Shown: in pieces, positions 7,893-16,056 of the stretch
Layout: every line of letters starts with the position of its first letter
Position numbering within the stretch: position 1 is the first letter of the stretch
DNA from: Streptomyces gobiensis
GTDB taxonomy: Bacteria; Actinomycetota; Actinomycetes; Streptomycetales; Streptomycetaceae
Direction: 5' to 3'
DNA: 64,000 nt
Assembly (NCBI RefSeq): GCF_021216675.1
Contig: NZ_CP086120.1
Location: 4,524,501 to 4,588,500 of the forward strand
Program-made: the position numbers and the translations under genes
Notes under the pieces: generated by a model
Database searches by the model: none
Told to the model about the DNA's origin: nothing
What the model saw: the letters and a program-made list of their open reading frames with translations, nothing else

Positions 7893-10800
7893 TCAGGGTC
7901 TCAGCCGAAGTCCACGCGGCGTCGGATGGAAGCCAGCCGCCTCCAGCACCCGGCCCAGCGGGTCGGTCAGCACGGCGCCACCATTCGCACGCTCAACGGT
8001 GATCGTGCCCAGCGTCCCCGCGCGGGCGGCCCGCGCCAGCGCCTCCACGGCGGCGTCCAGCAGCGCACCCTCGGTGTGCCAGGCCAGCAGCGTTTTGCCG
8101 CCGCGCTCCAGATACAGCACCAGCTCGCCGTCGACCAGCACCACCAGGGAACCCGCCTTGCGGCCCGGCTTATGGGCGGCGCCCTCCGGGGGCTCGGGCC
8201 AGGGGAGGGCCGCACCGTACGCGTTGGCCGGATCCGCGGCGGCCAGCACAACGGCCCGGTGCCGCTGGTCCCGCTCCCGGGCCGTATGTACCGCGCGCAG
8301 CCGGTCCACCGCGCCCTCCACCGCGAACTGGGCCGCCCCCAGCCCTTCCACCACATAGCCCCGCCGTGCCTGGCCGCTCTCCTCAAACACCGACAGCACC
8401 CGGTACGCCGCCGCGAATCCGCCCTCGACGCCCTCGGCGGCGACCGCGCCCCGGGTCACCACACCGTGCCGGTCCAGGAGCGTACGGGCCAGAGCGTGGG
8501 CCCGCAGCGTGGGATCGGCCTCCCGCTCCGGCAGCAGCGACCAGCGGCCCGCGACGGTCGGCGGGCCGTTCCGTGAGGCAGTACGCACACCGAGCGAGCC
8601 ATACCGCCCGCGGGGCACAGCCCGCTTGGCACGGTGCGCGGTCGAACCCGCCGTACGCCCCGAGCCCAGCAGACTGCGCAGTGGGGCGAGGGTGTCGTTG
8701 GTGAGCCGTCCCGCCCAGGCCAAGTCCCAGATGGCATCGGCCAGCTGAGGGTCGGTGACCTCGGGGTCCATGGACCGGACCTGGTCGGCGATCTGCCGGA
8801 AGAACAGCCCGTAGCCACCCGACAGAGCCTCCAGCACCGCCCGGTGATACGGGGTGAGCTCCAGCGGATGCGGCGGCGGCAGCAACAGCGGCGCGCTGTC
8901 GGCCGGATACAGCGAAACCCAGCCGTCCTTGCCCGGCAGCGCTCCGGCGCCCGCCCAGACCACTTCACCGGCGGCGGTCAACTCATCCAGCAGCGCCGGA
9001 CCGTATCCGGTCACCCGCCCCGGCAGCACCAGCTTCTCCAGGGCGGAGGCGGGCACGGGCGCGCCCTGCAGCTGCTCAACAGCGCGCATCAGCCCGTCAA
9101 CACCGCGCAGCCCACCGGCCTCCAGATGCTGCCACCGGGGCAGGAACGCCGCCAGTGCGGGCCCGGGCACCGGCTCCAGCTCCTGGCGCAGCGCGGCCAG
9201 CGAGCGCCGCCGCAGCCGCCGCAGCACGGTCGGCTCGCACCACTCCTGCCCGGCACCCGCCGGGTGGAACTCACCCTGTACGAGGCGGCCTTCGGCCGTC
9301 ATCCGGTGCAGCGCCCCGTCGGCCACCGAGGTGCCGAGACCGAAGCGGGCGGCGGCCTGCTGGGTCGTAAAGGGGCCGTGCGTACGGGCGTAACGGCCGA
9401 GCAGATCCCCAAGGGGATCCTTCACCGGCTCGGTGAACGCCTCGGGCACCCCCACCGGAAGCGCCACACCCAGCGCGTCGCGCAGCCGCCCCGCGTCCTC
9501 GATCGCGGCCCAGTGCTCCCGCCCCGCCACCCGGACGCGGATGGCGCGCCGCGCGGCCGCCAACTCCCCGGCCCAACCGGGCTCGGCGCCCCGCTCGGCC
9601 AGCTCCGCCTCGGTCAGCGGGCCAAGCACCCGCAGCGCGTCGGCCACCGCCTCGGGGTCCTTGATCCGGCGCACCCCGGAAGAGTCCGGGCGCCACTGGA
9701 GCTCCCGCTCCAACTCCGCCAGCACCTCGGCGTCCAGCAGCTCACGCAGCTCCGCCCGGCCCAGCAGCTCGGCCAGCAGCCGCGAGTCCAGCGACAGCGC
9801 TGCCGCGCGGCGCTCGGCGAGCGGGGAGTCGCCCTCGTAGAGATATTGCGCGACATAGCCGAAGAGCAGCGACCGCGCGAAGGGCGACGGCTCCGGCGTG
9901 GTGACCTCGACCAAACGAACCCGGCGGGCCTCGATATCGCCCATCAGCTCGGTGAGGCCCGGCACATCGAAGACATCCTGCAGACACTCGCGCACCGCCT
10001 CCAGCACGATCGGGAAGGAGCCGAACTCACTGGCCACCTGGAGCAGCTGGGCGGCGCGCTGGCGCTGCTGCCACAGCGGGGTGCGCCTGCCCGGATCGCG
10101 GCGGGGCAGCAGCAGAGCGCGGGCGGCGCACTCCCGGAAGCGGGCGGCGAACAGGGCCGAGCCGCCGACCTGGTCGGTGACGAGCTGGTCGACCTCGCCC
10201 TTGTCGAAGAGCACATCGGCCGCGCCCACCGGAGCCTGCTCGGTGTCATAAGCGGTGGTGTCCTGCCCCAGCGGATTGGCGTCCCAGTCGAGCCCCAGCA
10301 GATCCGCGTCGGGCAGCCGCAGCACAATCCCGTCATCGGCGTGCATCACCTGGGCGTCCATGCCATACCGCTCGGACAGCCGGGCGCCGAGCGCCAGCGC
10401 CCACGGTGCGTGCACCTGGGCGCCGAACGGAGAGTGCACCACCACCCGCCAGTCACCCAGCTCATCGCGGAACCGCTCCACCACGATCGTGCGGTCATCG
10501 GGGACATGGCCGCAGGCGGCGCGCTGCTCCTCCAGATATCTGAGGACATTGCCGACGGCGAGCTCATCGAGCCCGGCCCGGCCCAGCCGCTCCCGCGCCG
10601 CATCCGCGCCCAGCCCGCTGAGCTCGCGCAGGAACGCGCCCAGCGCACGGCCCAGTTCCAGTGGCCGCCCCAGCTGGTCGCCCTTCCAGAAGGGCAGCCG
10701 CCCCGGCACCCCGGGGGCGGGGGAGACCAGCACCCGGTCCCGGGTGATGTCCTCGATCCGCCAAGAGGTGGTGCCCAGGGTGAAGACATCGCCCACCCGG

Positions 10801-12527
10801 GATTCGTAGACCATCTCCTCATCGAGCTCACCGACCCGGCCCCCGCCCTTCCTGGGATCGGCCCCCGCCAGGAAGACCCCGAAGAGACCCCGGTCCGGGA
10901 TGGTCCCGCCCGAGGTGACCGCCAGCCGCTGCGCACCCGGGCGCCCCGTGACCGTATGGGCCACCCGGTCCCACACCAGACGGGGCCGCAACTCGGCGAA
11001 GGCATCGGACGGATACCGCCCGGCGAGCATGTCGAGCACCGCCGTGTACGCCGACTCCGGCAGCGAGGCGAACGGCGCCGCCCGGCGCACCACGGCCAGC
11101 AGCTCATCCACATCCCAGGTGTCCATGGCCGCCATGGACACCAGCTGCTGGGCCAGCACATCCAGCGGATTGGCCGGAATCCGCAGCGACTCGATCGCCC
11201 CCTCGCGCATCCGCTCGGTCACCACGGCCGACTGCACCAGATCGCCCCGGTACTTGGGAAAGACCACCCCGGCCGAGACCGCCCCCACCTGGTGCCCGGC
11301 GCGGCCCACGCGCTGCAGCCCGGAGGCGACCGAGGGCGGCGACTCGACCTGTACGACCAGATCCACCGCCCCCATATCGATACCGAGCTCCAGACTGGAG
11401 GTGGCCACCACGGCCGGCAGCCGCCCTGCCTTCAGATCCTCCTCGACCCGCGCCCGCTGCTCCTTCGATACGGACCCATGGTGCGCCCTCGCCAGAATCG
11501 GCGGCGCCCCTTCGGCCACCCCCGAACCACCCATCAGCTCGGCGGGGGAGTGCGCCTCCGGCAGGGGCTCACCGGTCGCCCGCTCATAGGCGATCTCATT
11601 GAGCCGATTGCACAGCCGCTCGGCCAGCCGCCGGGAATTGGCGAAGACGATCGTCGAGCGGTGTGCCTGCACCAGATCCGCGATCCGCTCCTCGACCGAG
11701 GGCCAGATCGACGGCTTCTCCCCGCCGCCCGAGTCCTGCACCGGGGAGCCGCCCAGCTCACCCATGTCCTCGACCGGCACGACCACCTTCAGGTCGAACT
11801 CCTTGCCCGAGGGCGGCTGCACGATCGTCACCGCACGCTGCGGAGAGAGAAAGCGGGCGACCTCCTCCACGGGCCGTACGGTCGCGGACAGCCCGATACG
11901 CCGCGCCGGGCGGTCGTGGCGGAGCCGCGCAGATTGAGCACTGCACAGCTGATCCAGCCGCTCCAGGGAGAGCGCGAGATGGGCCCCGCGCTTCGTCCCG
12001 GCCACCGCGTGCACCTCATCCAGGATCACCGTCTCCACCCCGCAGAGCGCGTCCCGCGCCGCCGAGGTGAGCATCAGGAAAAGCGACTCGGGCGTCGTGA
12101 TCAGAATGTCCGGTGGCCGCCGGGCCATCGAGCGCCGCTCAGCCGCTGGGGTGTCCCCGGAACGGATACCCACCCGGATATCCGGCTCCGGCAGCCCCAG
12201 CCGCACCGACTCCTGCCGGATCCCGGTGAGGGGGCTGCGCAGATTCCGCTCCACATCGACCGCCAAAGCCTTCAGCGGCGATATGTACAGCACCCGGCAG
12301 CGCCTGATGGGCTCCGCGGGCGGCGGCGTGGACGCCAGCCGGTCCAGCGACGCCAGAAACGCGGCCAAGGTCTTACCGGACCCGGTCGGGGCCACCACCA
12401 GGGCGTCCGACTCCGCCGCGATGGCCCGCCAGGCGCCCTCCTGGGCAGCCGTGGGCGCGCTGAACGCCCCCCTGAACCAGGCGGCGGTCGCGGGGGCGAA
12501 GCCATCGAGAGCCGAAGACTGAGCCAT
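7893..12527 (-). CDS. lhr: Large ATP-dependent DNA helicase Lhr
   Basis: About 1544 residues, close to E. coli Lhr (1538). Lhr is a 3'-5' single-stranded DNA translocase that unwinds RNA:DNA hybrids and is linked to repair. Visible in order: Q-region and Walker A APTGSGKT, DEVH box, helicase motif III-like LSATVRP, RecA2 domain with QRVGRAGHQ (motif VI), winged helix, beta-barrel and the long Lhr C-terminal region. I take ATG 12527 (MAQSSALDGF) as the start. The frame stays open to 12683, but that extension has poor codon bias and overlaps the divergent AraC gene. A PafBC-type promoter motif ends about 7 nt before this ATG. Confidence 0.94.
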   Translation of the reverse strand: MAQSSALDGFAPATAAWFRGAFSAPTAAQEGAWRAIAAESDALVVAPTGSGKTLAAFLASLDRLASTPPPAEPIRRCRVLYISPLKALAVDVERNLRSPLTGIRQESVRLGLPEPDIRVGIRSGDTPAAERRSMARRPPDILITTPESLFLMLTSAARDALCGVETVILDEVHAVAGTKRGAHLALSLERLDQLCSAQSARLRHDRPARRIGLSATVRPVEEVARFLSPQRAVTIVQPPSGKEFDLKVVVPVEDMGELGGSPVQDSGGGEKPSIWPSVEERIADLVQAHRSTIVFANSRRLAERLCNRLNEIAYERATGEPLPEAHSPAELMGGSGVAEGAPPILARAHHGSVSKEQRARVEEDLKAGRLPAVVATSSLELGIDMGAVDLVVQVESPPSVASGLQRVGRAGHQVGAVSAGVVFPKYRGDLVQSAVVTERMREGAIESLRIPANPLDVLAQQLVSMAAMDTWDVDELLAVVRRAAPFASLPESAYTAVLDMLAGRYPSDAFAELRPRLVWDRVAHTVTGRPGAQRLAVTSGGTIPDRGLFGVFLAGADPRKGGGRVGELDEEMVYESRVGDVFTLGTTSWRIEDITRDRVLVSPAPGVPGRLPFWKGDQLGRPLELGRALGAFLRELSGLGADAARERLGRAGLDELAVGNVLRYLEEQRAACGHVPDDRTIVVERFRDELGDWRVVVHSPFGAQVHAPWALALGARLSERYGMDAQVMHADDGIVLRLPDADLLGLDWDANPLGQDTTAYDTEQAPVGAADVLFDKGEVDQLVTDQVGGSALFAARFRECAARALLLPRRDPGRRTPLWQQRQRAAQLLQVASEFGSFPIVLEAVRECLQDVFDVPGLTELMGDIEARRVRLVEVTTPEPSPFARSLLFGYVAQYLYEGDSPLAERRAAALSLDSRLLAELLGRAELRELLDAEVLAELERELQWRPDSSGVRRIKDPEAVADALRVLGPLTEAELAERGAEPGWAGELAAARRAIRVRVAGREHWAAIEDAGRLRDALGVALPVGVPEAFTEPVKDPLGDLLGRYARTHGPFTTQQAAARFGLGTSVADGALHRMTAEGRLVQGEFHPAGAGQEWCEPTVLRRLRRRSLAALRQELEPVPGPALAAFLPRWQHLEAGGLRGVDGLMRAVEQLQGAPVPASALEKLVLPGRVTGYGPALLDELTAAGEVVWAGAGALPGKDGWVSLYPADSAPLLLPPPHPLELTPYHRAVLEALSGGYGLFFRQIADQVRSMDPEVTDPQLADAIWDLAWAGRLTNDTLAPLRSLLGSGRTAGSTAHRAKRAVPRGRYGSLGVRTASRNGPPTVAGRWSLLPEREADPTLRAHALARTLLDRHGVVTRGAVAAEGVEGGFAAAYRVLSVFEESGQARRGYVVEGLGAAQFAVEGAVDRLRAVHTARERDQRHRAVVLAAADPANAYGAALPWPEPPEGAAHKPGRKAGSLVVLVDGELVLYLERGGKTLLAWHTEGALLDAAVEALARAARAGTLGTITVERANGGAVLTDPLGRVLEAAGFHPTPRGLRLRP

Positions 12528-12533
12528 GCCCCC

Positions 12534-12556
12534 ATCGTGCACCCCACCACTGACAA
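12534..12556 (-). promoter_or_regulatory. Candidate PafBC (RecA-NDp) promoter of lhr
   Basis: On the minus strand TTGTCAGTG (12556-12548), 8 nt, then CACGAT (12539-12534). The DNA-damage promoter consensus is TTGTCRGTG-N8-TAnnnT, so only the first T of the -10 differs. Transcription would begin about 7 nt further, at or next to the lhr ATG, giving a leaderless mRNA. Motif match by eye; regulation is inferred. Confidence 0.5.
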
Positions 12557-12580
12557 CGGCCGACAGCGCAGAATGGACCC

Positions 12581-13417
12581 ATGGGGGACAAGGAGTGGGC
12601 GCGGCACTGGCAGCACGACCAGCTTCCGGACCTGGATCTCCTCCGTGCCCGTTATATCCGGCATGCCTTCCCACGCCACGCACACGACGGCTACACCCTC
12701 GGCGCGATCACCGGGGGGCTCGAGGAAGTCGGACTGCCGGACGGCACCGAACGGGTCGGCGCGGGCGGCGTCGTCATGATCAACCCCGAGGTACCGCACA
12801 CCGCACGTGCCGGAGCCCCCGAGGGGTGGGCCTACGCCACGCTCTATCCGGCGGCACATCTCGTCGCCGGCATCGCCGCCGAAACCACCACCCTGCGCGG
12901 CACCGCCGGATTCGCCGAGACCGCGGTCCACGACCGGCAGGCCGCCCACCTCATCGCCGCGGTGCACCGGGCCGCCGAGGAGGGCAACGCGCTGGCCGCC
13001 GACAGCCTGCTGCGCGTCGCCATCGCCCGGCTGCTGCGCCGCCACGGCGGCCTCCTGCCGGCCCGTACGATCCACCCGGCCGGGGCGCTGGACGCCGCCC
13101 GCGCTCAGGAGGTCCTGGAACAGCGGATGACGGCCCCACCCACCCTGGAACAGCTCGCCACCGAGCTGGGCACCAGCCCTTTCGCGCTGCTACGGGCCTT
13201 CCGCGACCGTTACGGGATGCCGCCGCACACCTGGCTCACCAACGCCCGGATCCGCCGTGCCCGGCTGCTGCTGGAGGCCGGGGTCCCGCCGGCCGAGGCC
13301 GCGGTCGCCGTCGGCTTCACCGATCAGCCGCATCTGGGCCGCCACTTCCGCCGGATCGTCGGAGTACCGCCCGGGGCTTATCAGCGAGCCCGCAGAAACG
13401 TACAAGACCGCGGCTGA
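12581..13417 (+). CDS. AraC-family transcriptional regulator
   Basis: 278 residues. N-terminal AraC cupin (FPRHAHDGYTLGAITGG ... GAGGVVMINPEVPHTARAG), which binds a small ligand, and two C-terminal HTH motifs (PTLEQLATELGTSPFALLRAFRDRYGMPPHTWL and PPAEAAVAVGFTDQPHLGRHFRRIVGVPPGAYQ). It lies 22 nt upstream of azlC on the same strand and is the likely local activator of that exporter (inference). The cupin plus AzlC/LysE pairing is common and suggests an amino acid ligand. It is divergent from lhr. Confidence 0.9.
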   Translation: MGDKEWARHWQHDQLPDLDLLRARYIRHAFPRHAHDGYTLGAITGGLEEVGLPDGTERVGAGGVVMINPEVPHTARAGAPEGWAYATLYPAAHLVAGIAAETTTLRGTAGFAETAVHDRQAAHLIAAVHRAAEEGNALAADSLLRVAIARLLRRHGGLLPARTIHPAGALDAARAQEVLEQRMTAPPTLEQLATELGTSPFALLRAFRDRYGMPPHTWLTNARIRRARLLLEAGVPPAEAAVAVGFTDQPHLGRHFRRIVGVPPGAYQRARRNVQDRG

Positions 13418-13439
13418 GGCGGGCGCATAGCCTGCCGCC

Positions 13440-14240
13440 GTGGCAGAACAGACAGCAACACCCCAGGCAGCAATACCGCAGGCAGCAATACCGCAGGCAG
13501 CAATACCGCAGGCAGCGACACCGCAGGCAGCGACACCGCAGACAGACATAACGGCGGCTGACCCCGGCACCGACCGGGCCGTGCTCCGGGACGCGCTCGG
13601 CGTCGGCCTCGCCGTCGGCCTCTCCGGCTTCGCCTTCGGCGTGACCTCCGCGGGCGCCGGGCTCAGCATCACGCAGACCTGCGCGCTCAGCCTGCTGGTC
13701 TTCACCGGCTCCTCGCAGTTCGCCCTGGTCGGCGCCCTCGCCGCAGGCGGCAATCCACTCACCGCGGCCGCTGGTGCCTTCTTCCTCGGTGTCCGTAACG
13801 CCTTCTACGGGCTGCGGCTGTCCAGCCTCCTTCAGCTGCCCCGCTGGCAGCGGCCGTTCGCCGCGCACTGGGTGATCGACGAGACCGCCGCGGTGGCGCT
13901 GGCCCAGCGCGACCGCCGCGCCGCCCGCATCGGCTTCACGGCCACCGGCGCCACCCTCTTTCTGCTCTGGAACCTCACCACACTGCTCGGCGCCCTGGGC
14001 GCCGCCGCACTGGGTGACCCCGCCGCCTGGGGACTGGACGCCGCAGGCCCGGCCGTCTTTCTGGCGCTGCTCGCGCCCATGCTGCGGACCACCCTGGAGC
14101 GGGCCACCGCTGGGCTCGCGGTGGTGCTGGCGCTGGCATGTCTGCCGCTGCTGCCCGCCGGTGTTCCGGTGCTGGTGGCCGGGCTGGCGGCGCCCGTGGT
14201 GCTGCTGCTCATGGGACGTAAGGAGGCGGCTGCCCGATGA
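13440..14240 (+). CDS. azlC: AzlC-family branched-chain amino acid exporter subunit
   Basis: 266 residues with several hydrophobic helices; it works with AzlD to export branched-chain amino acids (BrnFE/AzlCD type). Family stretches: GVGLAVGLSGFAFGVTSAGAG, SLLVFTGSSQFALVGALAAGGNPLTAAAGAFFLGVRNAFYGLRLS, HWVIDETAAVALAQ. The GTG start at 13440 fits the frame. Unusual: residues 6-35 are encoded by six 15-bp tandem units giving repeats of A-(I/T)-P-Q-A before the first helix, so the cytoplasmic N-terminus may vary in length between strains. The stop overlaps azlD by 4 nt. Confidence 0.9.
   Translation: MAEQTATPQAAIPQAAIPQAAIPQAATPQAATPQTDITAADPGTDRAVLRDALGVGLAVGLSGFAFGVTSAGAGLSITQTCALSLLVFTGSSQFALVGALAAGGNPLTAAAGAFFLGVRNAFYGLRLSSLLQLPRWQRPFAAHWVIDETAAVALAQRDRRAARIGFTATGATLFLLWNLTTLLGALGAAALGDPAAWGLDAAGPAVFLALLAPMLRTTLERATAGLAVVLALACLPLLPAGVPVLVAGLAAPVVLLLMGRKEAAAR
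13456..13545 (+). repeat. 15-bp tandem repeat inside azlC
   Basis: Six head-to-tail copies of a 15-mer. The middle three are identical (CAATACCGCAGGCAG); the others differ by 1-3 bases (CAACACCCCAGGCAG, CGACACCGCAGGCAG, CGACACCGCAGACAG). The unit is a multiple of 3, so copy-number change keeps the reading frame. Confidence 0.95.
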
Positions 14241-14548
14241 CCGTATGGATCGCGATCGCCATCACCGCCGCCGGATGCTATCTGGTCAAGCTGCTCGGCC
14301 TGTCCGTGCCCGCCGGTGCGCTGGAGCGCCCGGCCGTGCGGCGCCTGGCCGCGCTGTTTCCGGTCGCCCTGCTGGCCGGGCTCACCGCCATCCAGACCCT
14401 CGACGACCACGCGGGCTCGCTCACCGTGGACGCCCGCGTGGCCGGGCTCGCCTCGGCCGCCGTGGTGCTGCTGCTCCGGGCACCTTTCCTGCTGGTGGTC
14501 GCCACGGCGGTGGTGGTCACGGCGGGGGTGCGGGCGCTGGGCGGCTGA
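14237..14548 (+). CDS. azlD: AzlD-domain exporter subunit
   Basis: 103-residue, four-helix membrane protein (VWIAIAITAAGCYLVKLLG; RRLAALFPVALLAGLTAIQTL; AGLASAAVVLLLRAPFLLVVATAVVVTAGVRAL). AzlD is the small partner of AzlC in branched-chain amino acid export. Its ATG overlaps the azlC stop (ATGA), indicating coupled translation. Confidence 0.88.
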   Translation: MTVWIAIAITAAGCYLVKLLGLSVPAGALERPAVRRLAALFPVALLAGLTAIQTLDDHAGSLTVDARVAGLASAAVVLLLRAPFLLVVATAVVVTAGVRALGG

Positions 14549-14569
14549 AGCCTTGAGGGCCTGGGGCCA

Positions 14570-15481
14570 TCAGAGCGGGCGGCCGTAGGCGCGCAGCTTC
14601 AGCAGCGCCTCGATGGTGACGATCGGCCGCGACTCCAGCTCGGTGCCGGGCGCCCATTTCCGCCAGTTGATGCTCCAGCCGCCGTCATCCCGCTGCTCAC
14701 TCACGAGGAAGTCCAGCGACCGTTCCACTTCCTCGTCCGTGAACCAGCGCCGGGCCAGTGAGTCCGGTGTGCGGGCGAAGTCATGGACGTAGTGATACTC
14801 ACCGGGGCCATAGCCGGGCGACAGCGGAAAGTCCGTGGCGCGGGCCGGCTCGGTGACGGCCAGCCGCTGATCGCGTACCAGGCCGCCGAGCCGCCGAGCC
14901 GCGGCCTCGGCGCGAGGGCGGTCCGGGGCGCTGTCGAGAAAGGTGACGGAGGCGTGGACCTCGTAGGGGTGGGTCTTGTCCAGCGACTCGACCGCCCGCC
15001 AGCAGTAGTCGGTCGCCCGGAACAGCCAGGCGTGCCACACCTCGTTACGGTGCAGCAGCCCGACCACCGGGCCGGTCGCCAGCAGATCGCTGGGCGGGTT
15101 GTCGAGGATGGGGATCCAGGGCGCGGCGGGATAGCCGCGCAGCGAGGGGTCGAGTGCGGGCAGTGCGCCGTCGTCAGTGGATACCTGGGTCAGATAGCGG
15201 CAGATACGTTCCACCCGCTGGCCGCCGCAGCGGCCGATCCGGTCCAGCACCCGCAGGGCGGTGGCGGTGTGCAGTGGCTGGCTGACGGGGCCGCGCAGAT
15301 CGGGCTCCAGCGCGTGCCCATAGCCGTCGTCAGTGTTGCGGTAAGCGGCCAGGGCGGTCTCGACCGCCTCGGCGTCGCCGCCGAGGAATTCGTAGGCGAA
15401 CAGGCGCTGTTCCAGGACCCGTGCGGTCAGCCAGATGAAGTGCTCGGCGCGGGTGAGGGGTGATGATCCGGTAGGGGCCAT
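14570..15481 (-). CDS. Prenyltransferase/squalene-cyclase-like alpha/alpha-barrel protein
   Basis: About 303 residues. The sequence resembles prenyltransferase/terpene-cyclase helical repeats: TDDGYGHALEPDLRGPVSQPLHTATALRVLDRIGR near residue 50, and a QW-like repeat SEQRDDGGWSINWRKWAPG near the C-terminus. No DxDD or DDxxD metal site of a true cyclase is seen, so enzymatic function is unproven. ATG 15481 is chosen; the open frame upstream to 15955 has non-coding character and overlaps the DUF3046 gene on the other strand. No operon partner. Probably a cytoplasmic protein of unknown role. Confidence 0.65.
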   Translation of the reverse strand: MAPTGSSPLTRAEHFIWLTARVLEQRLFAYEFLGGDAEAVETALAAYRNTDDGYGHALEPDLRGPVSQPLHTATALRVLDRIGRCGGQRVERICRYLTQVSTDDGALPALDPSLRGYPAAPWIPILDNPPSDLLATGPVVGLLHRNEVWHAWLFRATDYCWRAVESLDKTHPYEVHASVTFLDSAPDRPRAEAAARRLGGLVRDQRLAVTEPARATDFPLSPGYGPGEYHYVHDFARTPDSLARRWFTDEEVERSLDFLVSEQRDDGGWSINWRKWAPGTELESRPIVTIEALLKLRAYGRPL

Positions 15482-15628
15482 CCTCCGACCGTAGAGCGGG
15501 CGGCCCCGTCGGTCACGGCTGCGGGCAGCCTGCCACTCGTGGGGGCGGGGTGCCGGGCTCCCCGGTTGACAGCTTCGGGCCGGTTGACAGCTTCGGGGCC
15601 ATGCCGAGGTTCGGTGGATGATGGATAT

Positions 15629-15823
15629 ATGCGGTTGACGATTTTCTGGGAGCGGATGGCAGCCCACTTCGGTGCGGCGTACGCGGATTCCTTCGCGCGT
15701 GACTACGTGATGTCCGAGCTCGGTGGACGCACGGTGTACGAGGCGCTGGAGGCGGGCTGGGAGGCGAAGGCCGTCTGGCGGGCGGTCTGCGCTGCCGTGG
15801 ATGTGCCCGCTGAGCTGCGCTGA
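15629..15823 (+). CDS. DUF3046 protein
   Basis: 64-residue protein MRLTIFWERMAAHFGAAYADS..., a small conserved actinobacterial family (DUF3046) almost always found just upstream of recA; the M. tuberculosis equivalent is Rv2738c. Function unknown. The ATG at 15629 gives the family N-terminus MRLT(I/E)FW; the open frame extends further upstream without similarity. The stop is about 230 nt before recA, with the recA promoter region between. Confidence 0.85.
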   Translation: MRLTIFWERMAAHFGAAYADSFARDYVMSELGGRTVYEALEAGWEAKAVWRAVCAAVDVPAELR

Positions 15824-15937
15824 GGGGCATCGGGTCATCCTTTCGGGGCGCCGAGTTGCCCACATCCCTTCGCTTATCCATCCTGACCTGCACTTTTGTC
15901 TGTCTCCACAGGGCAGGTGTGTCACTTGACACAAAAA

Positions 15938-15951
15938 TCGAACATCGATTC
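15938..15951 (+). promoter_or_regulatory. LexA-like SOS box upstream of recA
   Basis: TCGAACATCGATTC resembles the actinobacterial SOS box (GAAC-N4-GTTC), with an imperfect right half (ATTC for GTTC). TTGACA at 15926-15931 just upstream could be a -35 element. The site is about 105 nt before the recA ATG. Confidence 0.6.
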
Positions 15952-15993
15952 CCATGGGTGAGGCGAGGCGCCCGGGGGCTGCCTCGGCGCCGA

Positions 15994-16016
15994 TTGTCAG
16001 TGGCAGCCGCTAGCGT
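15994..16016 (+). promoter_or_regulatory. RecA-NDp (PafBC-dependent) promoter of recA
   Basis: TTGTCAGTG (15994-16002), 8 nt, TAGCGT (16011-16016): a full match to TTGTCRGTG-N8-TAGNNT, the LexA-independent DNA-damage promoter of actinobacterial recA, activated by PafBC in mycobacteria. The start of transcription would be near 16023, at an in-frame GTG (16024) upstream of the annotated recA ATG. Confidence 0.85.
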
Positions 16017-16056
16017 CTTGGACGTGAAGCGATCGAACCAGAAACCGGTGGCACCC

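Noticed and set aside
8634..12779. Open frame of about 1380 codons on the plus strand across lhr
   Set aside because: It is the antisense shadow of a high-GC gene. Its translation is rich in Arg, Pro, Gln and His without any domain, while the minus strand encodes a full Lhr helicase.
15482..15955. Upstream extension of the toroid-like protein on the minus strand
   Set aside because: It overlaps the DUF3046 gene and the recA promoter region and lacks coding character.
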